Assembly: GCA_963835555.1 (NCBI GenBank)
Contig: CAWIGC010000016.1
Location: 434,001-498,000, forward strand
DNA: 64,000 nucleotides
Reading direction: 5' to 3'
Source: Sulfopaludibacter sp963835555
GTDB lineage: Bacteria; Acidobacteriota; Terriglobia; Bryobacterales; Bryobacteraceae
Numbering within the stretch: the stretch's first letter is position 1; every line of letters starts with the position of its first letter. This document shows positions 18,120 to 26,612 of this stretch, in pieces. The position numbers and the translations under genes were made by a program. Under the pieces are notes generated by a model that saw nothing but the letters and a program-made list of their open reading frames with translations, did no database searches and was not told the origin of the DNA.

Positions 18120-18899
18120 ATGACCACAGGCACAACGGCAGACGCGGGCGGTGTCCGCGTGCTCCACAAGACCCTCGACATTCTGGAAACCATCAAATCC
18201 CGCGAGTCCGGCTTCAGACTGGCGGAACTGTCGCGCGAGGTGGAACTGCCCAAAGCCACGGTATATCGCATCCTGACTACGCTGGAGGGCCGCGGCTATC
18301 TGGACCGCGCCGCCGACGGCAGTTACCGCATGGCCAAAAAGCTCTTCGAGTTGCAACGCTCCGAATCGATGGAACAGGTCCTGAATCGCGTCGCCCAGCC
18401 CATCATGGAACGTATCGTGGAGGCGACCAAGGAGACCGTCAACCTGGGAATTCTGGATGCCGGCGAAGTGGTCGTCATCAACACCGTGGAAAGCCCGCAA
18501 GCTGTGCGCATGTCTTCCAAGATCGGAAACCGGCGGCATCTGCACTCCACCGCGCTGGGCAAGATCTTTCTCGCCGGACTGCCCGAAAAGGAATTCCTTC
18601 GCCTGATCCGCATGAAAGGGCTTCCCCGCCTGACGGACCAAACCCTCACCGGCAGGCCGGCGGTCATCGAAGAAATCAATCGCGTCCGCAAGCAGGGTTG
18701 GGCCATGGACAACCAGGAAAACGAGATCGAAGGCCGCTGCATCGGCGCCCCCATCCTCACGCCGGACGGCCGGGTGGTCGCCGCGCTCAGCATCTCCGGC
18801 CCAGTCTTTCGGATGGACGTCGCTCGCGCCAAGTCCCTGGTTCCGCAGTTGCGGGCGTTTTGCGCGGAGATCTCCGGGAAACTGGCCGCGCTGCGGTAG
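18120..18899 (+). CDS. IclR family transcriptional regulator
   Basis: This 259-residue protein has an N-terminal winged helix-turn-helix (LETIKSRESGFRLAELSREVELPKATVYRILTTLE in pieces, about residues 18-55). It is followed by the IclR effector domain, including LHSTALGKIFLAGL and GWAMDNQENEIEGRCIGAPI. IclR regulators bind small acids; KdgR, a member, senses 2-keto-3-deoxygluconate and represses uronate catabolism. The gene is divergent from the isomerase-hydrolase-receptor operon and shares a 130-base control region with two candidate operators. A KdgR-like role is inferred from that context, not from ligand residues. Confidence 0.88.
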   Translation: MTTGTTADAGGVRVLHKTLDILETIKSRESGFRLAELSREVELPKATVYRILTTLEGRGYLDRAADGSYRMAKKLFELQRSESMEQVLNRVAQPIMERIVEATKETVNLGILDAGEVVVINTVESPQAVRMSSKIGNRRHLHSTALGKIFLAGLPEKEFLRLIRMKGLPRLTDQTLTGRPAVIEEINRVRKQGWAMDNQENEIEGRCIGAPILTPDGRVVAALSISGPVFRMDVARAKSLVPQLRAFCAEISGKLAALR

Positions 18900-18942
18900 C
18901 GGGGCTGGGTTCGCGACGGTCCTGCTGTTACCATCAGGGTGA

Positions 18943-19431
18943 ATGCGGAGAGAACGCGAGCCATCGGCCATCAAACGGGAACTGTTGCGGCTGGCGACCG
19001 AATTTCGGCGCGCCATCCAGCAATCCGACAATGTTCCCGAGGTGCTGCGCTCGCGCTTCCAGCGATTCCCCAACGACATGTGCGAGTTTGCCAGCAATCT
19101 GCTGGGACGGTATCTCACGGGCGAGGGATTTGAAAATGTGCGCTACGTTTGCGGAAGCCGTCGTCTGCAAGCGCGGTACAACGATCAGAGGCACGCGTGG
19201 CTGGAGGCTCAGGGATACATCATCGACATTACCGCCGATCAGTTTCCCGACGGAATCGGCCCGATCATTGTCACCAATGACCGCTCCTGGCATTCGCGGT
19301 TTCGTATCTTCGAAAGCCGGGACGCCACGAATCTGACGGATTATCCTGTGGCGGCGCAACGGCAGTATGACGATCTGTTTCGCCGCCTCGCCGGGAAGAT
19401 CGCGCCCGGTTTGCCGGACTCCCAGGGGTGA
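18943..19431 (+). CDS. Hypothetical protein with Cys-His-Asp transglutaminase-like pattern
   Basis: This is 162 residues, ATG at 18943 with AGGGTGA immediately upstream. I do not recognise a named family. Three blocks are spaced as in small papain/transglutaminase-like folds: NDMCEFASNLL (Cys), RHAWLEAQG (His) and YIIDITADQF (Asp), then PIIVTND and a basic-acidic tail. It has no signal peptide or membrane segment. It follows the IclR gene by 43 bases but has its own Shine-Dalgarno site. A cysteine peptidase or transferase activity is a hypothesis only. Confidence 0.6.
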   Translation: MRREREPSAIKRELLRLATEFRRAIQQSDNVPEVLRSRFQRFPNDMCEFASNLLGRYLTGEGFENVRYVCGSRRLQARYNDQRHAWLEAQGYIIDITADQFPDGIGPIIVTNDRSWHSRFRIFESRDATNLTDYPVAAQRQYDDLFRRLAGKIAPGLPDSQG

Positions 19432-19517
19432 CGCTACCGGTTAAAGCCAGTCTCACGGCCGGCGAGAATCTCTAACACGAAACACCTTTGGCAATAAGAA
19501 TTGCAGAACTGTTTATC

Positions 19518-19526
19518 TGTTATATT
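19518..19526 (+). promoter_or_regulatory. Candidate extended -10 promoter
   Basis: TGT-TATATT is an extended -10 element (TGnTATAAT, 5 of 6) 17 bases before the molybdenum hydroxylase operon start. No well-spaced -35 was found, which extended -10 promoters can tolerate. The local DNA is AT-rich compared with the flanks. Confidence 0.4.
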
Positions 19527-19543
19527 CAGCTTGGGTCGTAACT

Positions 19544-20017
19544 ATGGAACGGACAATTTCATTCACGCTGAACGGCCAGGCAGTCACGGTGAAAGCCGAT
19601 GACGAACGCATGTTGCTGTGGGTACTGCGCGGCGATATGGGCCTGACCGGTTCGAAATTCGGGTGCGGCGAAGGACTGTGCGGCGCCTGTACCGTAATCC
19701 TGGAAAAGGAGGCGGTGCGCGCCTGTGTGACTCCGTTGAAATCGGTGGCGGGCAAGCACGTGATGACCATCGAAGGGCTTGGCCGCAACGGGCTGCACAA
19801 GGTGCAGCAGGCCTTCCTGAGTCATCACGCGTTCCAGTGCGGATACTGCACGCCGGGCATGATCCTTACGGCCTATGCGCTGCTGTTGCAATCGCCCCAT
19901 CCGACGCGCGAGCAGATTGCGCTGCACCTGGAGGACAACCTGTGCCGCTGCGGCGCGCACGGACGAATTCTGGACGCCGTACAGGAAGCCGCGGGAACCG
20001 TAAAGGCGGGTGCGTGA
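19544..20017 (+). CDS. (2Fe-2S) subunit of xanthine dehydrogenase-family hydroxylase
   Basis: This 157-residue small subunit has two iron-sulphur domains. The plant-ferredoxin type cluster is held by Cys 41, 46, 49 and 61 (CGEGLCGACT). The helical domain cluster is held by Cys 99, 102, 134 and 136 (CGYCTPGM; NLCRCGAHG). It passes electrons from the molybdenum subunit to an external acceptor, as in IorA of isoquinoline 1-oxidoreductase. The stop overlaps the next start (TGATG), so the two are co-translated. No FAD subunit is encoded, which fits the IorAB-type two-subunit form using a cytochrome acceptor. Confidence 0.92.
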   Translation: MERTISFTLNGQAVTVKADDERMLLWVLRGDMGLTGSKFGCGEGLCGACTVILEKEAVRACVTPLKSVAGKHVMTIEGLGRNGLHKVQQAFLSHHAFQCGYCTPGMILTAYALLLQSPHPTREQIALHLEDNLCRCGAHGRILDAVQEAAGTVKAGA

Positions 20018-22143
20018 TGAGTGACCTGACCCGTCGTGACTGGATGGGAGCCGCCGGCGCCGGCCTGTTCATCTTCTTCCACACGGATCTGGCGAACGCC
20101 CAGGAGCCCGCCCGCCTGCCGGGGCGCCAGAGCGGTCCGGTGGACCTGAATGCGTATCTGAAGATCGGCGCGGACGGGCGCGTGACCTGTCTGGCCGGCA
20201 AGGTGGAACTGGGGCAAGGCTGCATGACCGAACTGGCGATGGCCCTGGCGGAAGAACTGGACGTGCCGTTCGATCGCGTGGACGTGGTGCTGGGCGATAC
20301 CGACCTGTGCCCGTACGACATGGGAACGTTTGGCTCGATGACGACGCCGCTGCTGATCCCGGTGGTCCGCCGGGCGGGAGCGGAGGCCAAGGCCGTGCTG
20401 CTGCAACTGGCCTCGGAGCGGCTGAAGACGCCCGTGGAGCAGTTGCACGTGAAAGCGGGCGCCATCGGCGAACTGACTTACGGGCAGTTGGTGGAAGGTA
20501 AGCGGATTGAGCGGCGCCTGGTGAACGTGCCGGTGAAAGCGTCGGCCTACCAGGTGATCGGAACTTCTCCGCGACGCAAAGACGCCATGGAAAAGGTGAG
20601 CGGCTCGGTGACATACGCCGGCGATATGCGCTTGCCCGGCATGCTCCACGCGGTGCTTCTGCGGCCGCCGGCAGCAGGGGCGAAGCTGAAATCGGCGGAC
20701 ACTTCGGCGGCGGAGCAGGTGAAAGGCGTGCAGGTGGTGAAGGACGGCGGAACGATTGCCGTGCTGCACGAACACCGCGATATCGCCGTGGAGGCCCTGG
20801 GCCGGATCAAGGCGCAGTTCGATAGTGCCCCGGCGGGTCCGGACGACCGCAGCATCTTCGACCACATCGTCAAGAACGCGCCGCCGCCTCGTGAGGTGGC
20901 GCAGAGCGGCGATCTGGCCGAAGGGGAACGGCTGTCCGGCGCCATGGTCGAGCAGACGTACCTGAACAGTTATGTGGCGCATTCGCCGATGGAGACGCAC
21001 TCCGCCACGGCGCAGTTCGAGGACGGCAAAGTCACGGTATGGGCCAGTTCGCAAGCGCCGTTCCAGGTGAAGAACGCGGTGGCGGCGGGGCTCGGCATAC
21101 CAGCCGGCAAAGTGCGCGTAATTTCGCGATACGTGGGCGGCGGATTCGGCGGCAAGACGGAGGCCGATCAGGGAGTGGAAGCGGCGCGCCTGGCCAGGAT
21201 TACCGGCAAACCGGTACAGGTGGTCTACAGCCGCGCGGAGGAGTTCGCTACGGATCGCTTCCGTCCGGCAGCCGTGATGAAGATCCGGACCGGCCTCGCG
21301 GGCAACAAGATCGTGCTCTGGGACGGTCAGGTATTCGGCGCGGGAGACAGGGAAGCGGCCCCGTTTTACGATATTCCGCACAAGCGTGTGACCTCGGCGG
21401 GCGGGTGGCAGGGCGGAAATCCTCCGGACATGCATCCGTTCCGTGTGGGACCGTGGCGCGGTCCTTCGGCGAACAGCAATACGTTCGCGCGGGAATCGCA
21501 CATGGATGTGCTGGCCGCCAAAGTGGGGATGGATCCGCTGGAGTTCCGGCTCAATCATCTGAGCCATGCCCGCATGCGGCGCGTGCTGGAGACCGCCGCG
21601 AAGCACTTCGGATGGCAGGCGGGACGGGGGTCCACCGGACGCGGAGTGGGGATGGCTTGCGGGATGTATTCCAACGCCTGCAACGCCACAATCGTAGAAC
21701 TGGCGGTGAATCGCGGCGCCGGCACGGTGCGGGTGAAGCGCGTGGTGATGGCGCTGGATGTGGGGCTGGTGATGAACGCGGATGGCCTGCGGCAGCAGGC
21801 GGAAGGCTGCGCGATGATGGGGCTGGGCGCGGCCCTGACGGAGGAAATTCGGTTTCGCGATGGAGAGGTGCTCAACCGGAATTTCGATAGCTACGAGATT
21901 CCACGCTTCTCGTGGCTGCCGAAGACGGAGATTCTTCTGGTGGACAATCCGGAAAACCCGGCTTTAGGGGGTGGCGAGCCGCCCATCATCGCGATGGCGC
22001 CGGCCATTGCCAACGCCATCTACGATGCCGTGGGAGTTCGCCTGTTGCAGTTGCCGATGACGCCGGAGCGCGTAAGAGCGGCGCTTGCACTTATTGCGGC
22101 AACTGGAACTGAACGTGACGCTCGCGATTTAGTTGCTGGCTGA
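20017..22143 (+). CDS. Molybdopterin-binding subunit, IorB-like
   Basis: The frame is open far upstream, but the start is ATG at 20017, overlapping the small-subunit stop; this gives 708 residues. The N-terminus has a Tat-type signal (TRRDWMGAAGAGLFIFF), so the enzyme is probably exported folded. Later blocks bind the molybdopterin cytosine dinucleotide (GKVELGQG; YVGGGFGGKTEAD; RGPSANSN). The active-site Glu is in GGGEPPIIAMAPAIANA near the C-terminus. The family hydroxylates N-heterocycles or aldehydes with water as oxygen source. The 3' end overlaps the convergent Gly-rich gene by 53 bases. Confidence 0.9.
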   Translation: MSDLTRRDWMGAAGAGLFIFFHTDLANAQEPARLPGRQSGPVDLNAYLKIGADGRVTCLAGKVELGQGCMTELAMALAEELDVPFDRVDVVLGDTDLCPYDMGTFGSMTTPLLIPVVRRAGAEAKAVLLQLASERLKTPVEQLHVKAGAIGELTYGQLVEGKRIERRLVNVPVKASAYQVIGTSPRRKDAMEKVSGSVTYAGDMRLPGMLHAVLLRPPAAGAKLKSADTSAAEQVKGVQVVKDGGTIAVLHEHRDIAVEALGRIKAQFDSAPAGPDDRSIFDHIVKNAPPPREVAQSGDLAEGERLSGAMVEQTYLNSYVAHSPMETHSATAQFEDGKVTVWASSQAPFQVKNAVAAGLGIPAGKVRVISRYVGGGFGGKTEADQGVEAARLARITGKPVQVVYSRAEEFATDRFRPAAVMKIRTGLAGNKIVLWDGQVFGAGDREAAPFYDIPHKRVTSAGGWQGGNPPDMHPFRVGPWRGPSANSNTFARESHMDVLAAKVGMDPLEFRLNHLSHARMRRVLETAAKHFGWQAGRGSTGRGVGMACGMYSNACNATIVELAVNRGAGTVRVKRVVMALDVGLVMNADGLRQQAEGCAMMGLGAALTEEIRFRDGEVLNRNFDSYEIPRFSWLPKTEILLVDNPENPALGGGEPPIIAMAPAIANAIYDAVGVRLLQLPMTPERVRAALALIAATGTERDARDLVAG

Positions 22144-22948
22144 GCGAGCGGTCCACGTTGCTCAGGGGCACCTGTTGCTCGCTGTGCTCCAGGGTCACAT
22201 AGTGCAGCGTCTGTCCGTTTACCCAATAGGCTGCCGCGGCGCGAATTATGCCGTCCTTCATGGCCACCAGGTAGAGGGGGGAACCGGTTGAAGAAGCGCC
22301 GCCACCGGCAGCGGGCGCGCTGACGCCGCCCGGATTCACTTCCTGCCCGTATTGATCGTAAGTGCGGATCACCGGCTGCGCGCGCTCCACATACACAGTG
22401 TTCGTCATGGGTTGTGTTTGCGCAGGGTAGATCACGCTGACGTTGGGTGAGGATTGATACGCCGGGTAGTTGTATCCGCTGGAGTAATCGTAGGGAGAGC
22501 TGTAATCGTAGCTGTCGTAATATCCGGGCCAACCCAGATCCCAGCCAAGGCCTAAGCCCCAATAGGGAGAGTAGCCGCCCCAGCCGTAGCCATACCCGCC
22601 ATACCCGCCATAGCCGCCCCAACCGTATCCGCGATTACCGAATCCATAGCCGCGTCCGAAATTGCCGACAAAGCCGCCACGGCCGAAATTGCCAACGAAG
22701 CCGCCGCCCCCACCGCCTCGATAGCCAGAGCCACCGAACCCGCCGCCGCCGCCGCGGAATCCACCGCCACCGCCGCCGCCGCGGAAGCCACCGCCGCCAC
22801 CGCCGCCGCCGCGGAAGCCACCGCCTCCGCCACCGCCGCCGTGGGAACCGCCACCGCCACCGCCACCACCGTGACCTCCGCCGCCGCGTTGCGCCATGGC
22901 GCCGCCGGCGAGCAGAGAACTTAAGGTAAGAATCAGGAGTACCCTCAT
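22091..22948 (-). CDS. Secreted glycine-rich protein
   Basis: This is 285 residues. A signal peptide (to AGGAMAQ) is followed by about 100 residues of Gly-rich repeats (GGGGGGFRGGGG units), then Tyr/Gly-rich segments (YGWGGYGGYGGYGY). A folded C-terminal part follows, with LYLVAMKDGIIRAAAAYWVNGQTLHYVTLE and a basic end. That C-terminal block resembles conserved tails of acidobacterial secreted hypothetical proteins. The final 53 bases overlap the molybdenum subunit gene on the other strand. A surface or cell-envelope role is inferred. The Gly-rich part is prone to slippage, so its repeat number may vary. Confidence 0.7.
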   Translation of the reverse strand: MRVLLILTLSSLLAGGAMAQRGGGGHGGGGGGGGSHGGGGGGGGFRGGGGGGGGFRGGGGGGGFRGGGGGFGGSGYRGGGGGGFVGNFGRGGFVGNFGRGYGFGNRGYGWGGYGGYGGYGYGWGGYSPYWGLGLGWDLGWPGYYDSYDYSSPYDYSSGYNYPAYQSSPNVSVIYPAQTQPMTNTVYVERAQPVIRTYDQYGQEVNPGGVSAPAAGGGASSTGSPLYLVAMKDGIIRAAAAYWVNGQTLHYVTLEHSEQQVPLSNVDRSLSQQLNRERHVQFQLPQ

Positions 22949-23053
22949 AGTCGCTGCCCTCTACTTCGGAGCTTACTCCCTACTGCAACTACCCGCAAGC
23001 GTGCCGGCAGCGCACACCGGCAGAGGACCGCTGTTCCATTACTATCGTATTAG

Positions 23054-23821
23054 ATGATCTATACCTGTTACGAGATGATGCAGGATTGCCGCGCCGATAA
23101 ACCCGAGGGCTGGGTCTACTTTCTCACCAATTACGTGCCGCTGATCCGCAAACTGCTGGCGCATTACGGCGATAGCGGGGCGCTGGAGCGGGTGTTGGTA
23201 GCGATTCGCAAGCCGGAATCCAGTATGTTCCAATCCCTGGAGCCGGCGCCGGAGCGCTGGTTTATCGCCGAACTGCGGCAAAGGGTGCTGGCGGAGACTC
23301 CGGCGGCCGCGCCCGGGATCGCGATCGATCTGGAAACGGTAGCCGGAGCACTGGAGCCCCTGACGCTGGTGGAGAAACAAGTGGCGTGGATCGAGACCAT
23401 GCGCTACGATTCCGCCGAAACCGGAGCCATGATGCGGATGGCGCCGAAGACCGTGGAGAAGATCCGCGACCGCGCCGCGGAACTGCTGCGGGGAAAAGTG
23501 GACGCCTGGAATCGCAGCCTGCTGGCGTCCAACGGACGCCTCGTGGGTGAGGCGGCCGCTGCCGGCGCCGGCAAGGATTGCCTTCCGGCCAAGGTGTTCC
23601 TGGACATCCTGGACGGCCGCACCACCTGGCGCGGGCGCGAGACCATGGAGCAGCACGTGTTGCGCTGCTGGCACTGCATCGATCGCTTCTGCCGGATGGT
23701 GGAGGTGGTCGAGCTGATTCGCGGCGTCCAGCCGCTGACGGAGGAAGAGGCCGCGCCGTTCCGCAGGCTGCTGGGCGTGGAACTGCCCCGGCAATCGCTC
23801 TGGAAGCGCTTCGTAGGATAG
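23054..23821 (+). CDS. Sigma-70-like protein with anti-sigma-type zinc motif
   Basis: This is 255 residues. The N-terminal part (GWVYFLTNYVPLIRKLLAHYG) resembles sigma region 2. Residues about 110-155 (LEPLTLVEKQVAWIETMRY, then MRMAPKTVEKIRDRAAELL) resemble the region 4 helix-turn-helix. Near residue 200 the sequence HVLRCWHC gives HX3CX2C, the zinc motif of ZAS anti-sigma factors. So sigma-like and anti-sigma-like elements lie on one chain. The ATG is only a few bases after a TACTAT box, so the transcript may be nearly leaderless. It precedes the ADOP permease cluster by 75 bases on the same strand. It may be an ECF-like regulator with built-in control. Confidence 0.55.
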   Translation: MIYTCYEMMQDCRADKPEGWVYFLTNYVPLIRKLLAHYGDSGALERVLVAIRKPESSMFQSLEPAPERWFIAELRQRVLAETPAAAPGIAIDLETVAGALEPLTLVEKQVAWIETMRYDSAETGAMMRMAPKTVEKIRDRAAELLRGKVDAWNRSLLASNGRLVGEAAAAGAGKDCLPAKVFLDILDGRTTWRGRETMEQHVLRCWHCIDRFCRMVEVVELIRGVQPLTEEEAAPFRRLLGVELPRQSLWKRFVG

Positions 23822-23837
23822 GCCGCGGCCTGCCCTA

Positions 23838-23891
23838 TTGACATTCTATAGGGGCGAGGATTATTCTCCGTATAGATTATCTATAGGAGGT
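23838..23891 (+). promoter_or_regulatory. Promoter and palindromic operator of ADOP cluster
   Basis: TTGACA at 23838-23843, an 18-base spacer and TATTCT at 23862-23867 form a promoter. Directly downstream TATAGAT-T-ATCTATA (23871-23885) is a perfect 7-1-7 palindrome that abuts the Shine-Dalgarno GGAGG. CTATAGG also occurs at 23846-23852 and 23881-23887. A repressor bound here would block both transcription start and ribosome access. ADOP genes are often controlled by PadR regulators, but none is encoded nearby. Confidence 0.55.
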
Positions 23892-23896
23892 GCCGC

Positions 23897-26533
23897 GTGA
23901 GCCTGATGCGCAATCTGTTCCGCAGACGCCAGGTGGAAGATCAACTGGATGCCGAACTCCGGGGGTACCTGGATCTGCTCACCGATCAAAAACAGCGCCT
24001 CGGATTGGCTCCGCGGGATGCGCGGCGGGCCGCCCTGCTGGAATTGGGAGGCGTGGAACTGGTGAAGGAGCAGTGCCGCGACGTGCGCCGGGGCGCCTGG
24101 TTGAATGGTCTGATGCAGGATGCGCGCTACGCCGTACGGGGTCTGCGTAAGAGCCCGGGCTTTACGGCGGTGGCCGTGCTCTCGCTGGCCCTGGGGATCG
24201 GCGCCAATTCGGCCATTTTCGGCATGTTCTACGCGGCTTTCCTGCGTCCTCTGCCGTATCCTCACGCGGACCGCCTGTTCGCGCTCAACCGCGCCGGCTT
24301 CGGGGTGTTGACACCAGAGCTGATCCTATGGCGCAGCAGCGCGCGTGCCTGGGACGTGGCCGGTTGGGACGACGGCGCCACAACCATCACCGGCGCGGGA
24401 ACTCCCGAACGCCTGGATTCGGCCAGCGTTTCAGCGAATGTTCTCCGCGTGCTGGGCGTGCAGCCGCTGATCGGCCGCGGGTTCACCGATGCCGACGGCC
24501 GGCCCGGCATAACCGCCTCCGCGATCCTCTCCTACGATTTGTGGCAGCGGAAGTTCGCGGCCGAGGCGGCCATAGCCGGACGCACGGTTCTACTGGACGG
24601 AAAGCCGGCCACCATCCTGGGAGTCATGCCTCCCGACTTCCTTTTTCCGGGCTATCCGGGCAGCTACCGGCCGGACCTGCTGGTGGTGTCTCCGCAGCCG
24701 GCGCAGCCGGACTGGTCCCTGGACACGGTGGAGGGTTTTCGCGCGATTGGCAGGTTGCGCGACGGTTTCACCCCGCGGCAGGGGCTCGGCGAACTGACCG
24801 CACTCTGTTCACAGCCGGAAATGGTTCAGTTTTTGAAGCACTGGGGCGGCCGGAATACCCGCGTTGGGTTAACGCCTTTGCAGGAGGCGCTGAACGGCCG
24901 GAGCCGCCCGGTGCTGGGACTGCTGCTGGCGGCGGTGGGCCTGCTGCTGTTGATCGCTTGCGTGAATGTGGCCAATCTGCAGTTGGGCCGGGCCGCGGCG
25001 CGTCACCGCGAGTTGGGCCTGCGCGCTGCGCTGGGGGCAGGCAGGCTGCGGCTGGCGCGCCTTTTGATCGTGGAAAACCTGGCGCTTTCGGCACTGGCAG
25101 GCGCGGCCGGATTCCTGGCCGGGTCGGGTTTGCTGCACCTTTTACGAACGGCGCAAGGGCTTCCTATCGTCGGGCTCCGCGACCTTCGGCCGGGCTGGAT
25201 GCTGGGCGGCGCGGCGCTGGCGCTGGCCACCCTGGGCGGCCTCGCGATGGGGCTCGCGCCGGCCTGTTTGGCTCCGCGGCTGGAACTGAACCAGGTGCTG
25301 AAAAGCGGTGCTACCGGAGCCATAGGCGCGCACAAAAGCTGGGTGCGGCCGGCGCTGGTGATTACCCAGGTGGCGCTGGCGCTGGTGCTGCTGCTGGGCG
25401 CGGGACTGCTGCTGCGCAGCCTGGCCGGCGTGCTGGCCGTAGATCCCGGATTCAGCCCGGCAAAGGTTTTGACAGCCCGGCTGCAACTGCCGAATGCCCG
25501 CTATCCTTCCCAGCCGCAGCAGCGCGCGTTCATTCAGGCCCTGCTGGATGCCGCGGCCAGTCTGCCGGGCGTGGAATCGGCCGCTACGGCGAACAGCATA
25601 CCGCTGACTAACTATTCGCTGGGCGGCATCGTGCGGTTGGAAGGCGAACCGGTTCACCGGACGGGCATGGTTGGGACCGGAGCTGTACGCTCCAGCGCCA
25701 TCGTGAGCGTGACCCCGCAGTATTTCCACACCATGGGAATCCGTTTGCTGCGGGGGCGTTCCTTCAGCGGCCGGGAACGCGCGGAAGGCCCACCGGTTGT
25801 GGTGGTGAACGCGCTCGCCGCGCGGACCTTCTTCGGAACAGAAGATGTGGTCGGCAGGCACCTGCAATCTCTCAGTCAGGGCGACGACAAGCCCTGGTGG
25901 ACCATCATCGGAGTCGTGGACACCGTGCGCACGCAGGGCCCCGAAGTGAAGCCCGAGACGGAGCTGTTTATTCCCGAGTCGCAGTTCGTTTCCCGGCGAG
26001 TGCACGTGGTGGTGCGCACCAGGGGAGATCCACTGGCGCTGGCGCAGGGGTTGCGCGCGGTGGTGTGGTCGCTGGATAAAGACATGCCCCTCACCGGCGT
26101 CGCGACCATGGAAGAGATGCTTTCGCGCCAGGGCGCTGGGCGGCGCGCGCAGACGCTGCTGCTCTCGGCGTTCGCCTTTCTGGCGCTGTGCCTGGCGGCC
26201 GTGGGCATCTACGGAGTGGTCTCCGAAGCCGTCAACCGGCGCACGCGGGAGATCGGCTTGCGCATGGCGCTGGGTGCGCGCGCCAGTGACGTGATGCGCC
26301 TGGTGATGCGGCGGAGTTCGCTGCTGGCGCTGGCGGGCATCGCCGCCGGAACCGCCGCGGGCGCTTACCTGGTGCGCTATCTGGCGTCGCAGTTGTTCGG
26401 GGTCGCGCCGGGAGATCCGCTTACCTTCGCCGGCGCGGCCGTGCTGCTGCTGGCTGTCGCGCTGGCCGCGAGCTATCTGCCGGCGCGCCGCGCCATCCGC
26501 ATCGACCCGGTGGCCGCCTTGCGCTGCGAGTAG
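23897..26533 (+). CDS. ADOP-family MacB/FtsX-like permease 1
   Basis: This is 878 residues, starting GTG with AGGAGGTG in front. The first 85 residues are the soluble ADOP N-terminal region (MRNLFRRRQVEDQLDAEL; DARRAALLELGG). It is followed by a membrane helix, a MacB-like periplasmic domain, three helices of an FtsX domain, and then a second periplasmic-plus-FtsX half ending NRRTREIGLRMALGARASDVMRLV. There is no ATPase in the cluster. These acidobacterial duplicated orphan permeases are thought to act in export or mechanotransmission, but substrates are not established. It is the first of three tandem paralogues. Confidence 0.88.
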   Translation: MSLMRNLFRRRQVEDQLDAELRGYLDLLTDQKQRLGLAPRDARRAALLELGGVELVKEQCRDVRRGAWLNGLMQDARYAVRGLRKSPGFTAVAVLSLALGIGANSAIFGMFYAAFLRPLPYPHADRLFALNRAGFGVLTPELILWRSSARAWDVAGWDDGATTITGAGTPERLDSASVSANVLRVLGVQPLIGRGFTDADGRPGITASAILSYDLWQRKFAAEAAIAGRTVLLDGKPATILGVMPPDFLFPGYPGSYRPDLLVVSPQPAQPDWSLDTVEGFRAIGRLRDGFTPRQGLGELTALCSQPEMVQFLKHWGGRNTRVGLTPLQEALNGRSRPVLGLLLAAVGLLLLIACVNVANLQLGRAAARHRELGLRAALGAGRLRLARLLIVENLALSALAGAAGFLAGSGLLHLLRTAQGLPIVGLRDLRPGWMLGGAALALATLGGLAMGLAPACLAPRLELNQVLKSGATGAIGAHKSWVRPALVITQVALALVLLLGAGLLLRSLAGVLAVDPGFSPAKVLTARLQLPNARYPSQPQQRAFIQALLDAAASLPGVESAATANSIPLTNYSLGGIVRLEGEPVHRTGMVGTGAVRSSAIVSVTPQYFHTMGIRLLRGRSFSGRERAEGPPVVVVNALAARTFFGTEDVVGRHLQSLSQGDDKPWWTIIGVVDTVRTQGPEVKPETELFIPESQFVSRRVHVVVRTRGDPLALAQGLRAVVWSLDKDMPLTGVATMEEMLSRQGAGRRAQTLLLSAFAFLALCLAAVGIYGVVSEAVNRRTREIGLRMALGARASDVMRLVMRRSSLLALAGIAAGTAAGAYLVRYLASQLFGVAPGDPLTFAGAAVLLLAVALAASYLPARRAIRIDPVAALRCE

Positions 26534-26612
26534 CGTCGCCAGCCGGCTCCTGTTGCTTTCCCAAATGAATCGTGTCATGCTTCCTGTTGGGAACCCAATA
26601 GAGGAAGCGGAT

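Noticed and set aside
19618..20016. Upstream extension of the molybdenum subunit frame
   Set aside because: It overlaps the iron-sulphur subunit gene in another frame; the Tat signal and the TGATG overlap place the start at 20017.
22740..22880. GGN-repeat tract as a CRISPR or satellite array
   Set aside because: The repeats are in frame and encode Gly-rich protein after a signal peptide; there are no spacers.
26558..26593. TTCCCAA/TTGGGAA inverted repeat as an operator or terminator
   Set aside because: The 22-base loop and lack of T-run make a terminator unlikely, and there is no second site to support an operator.
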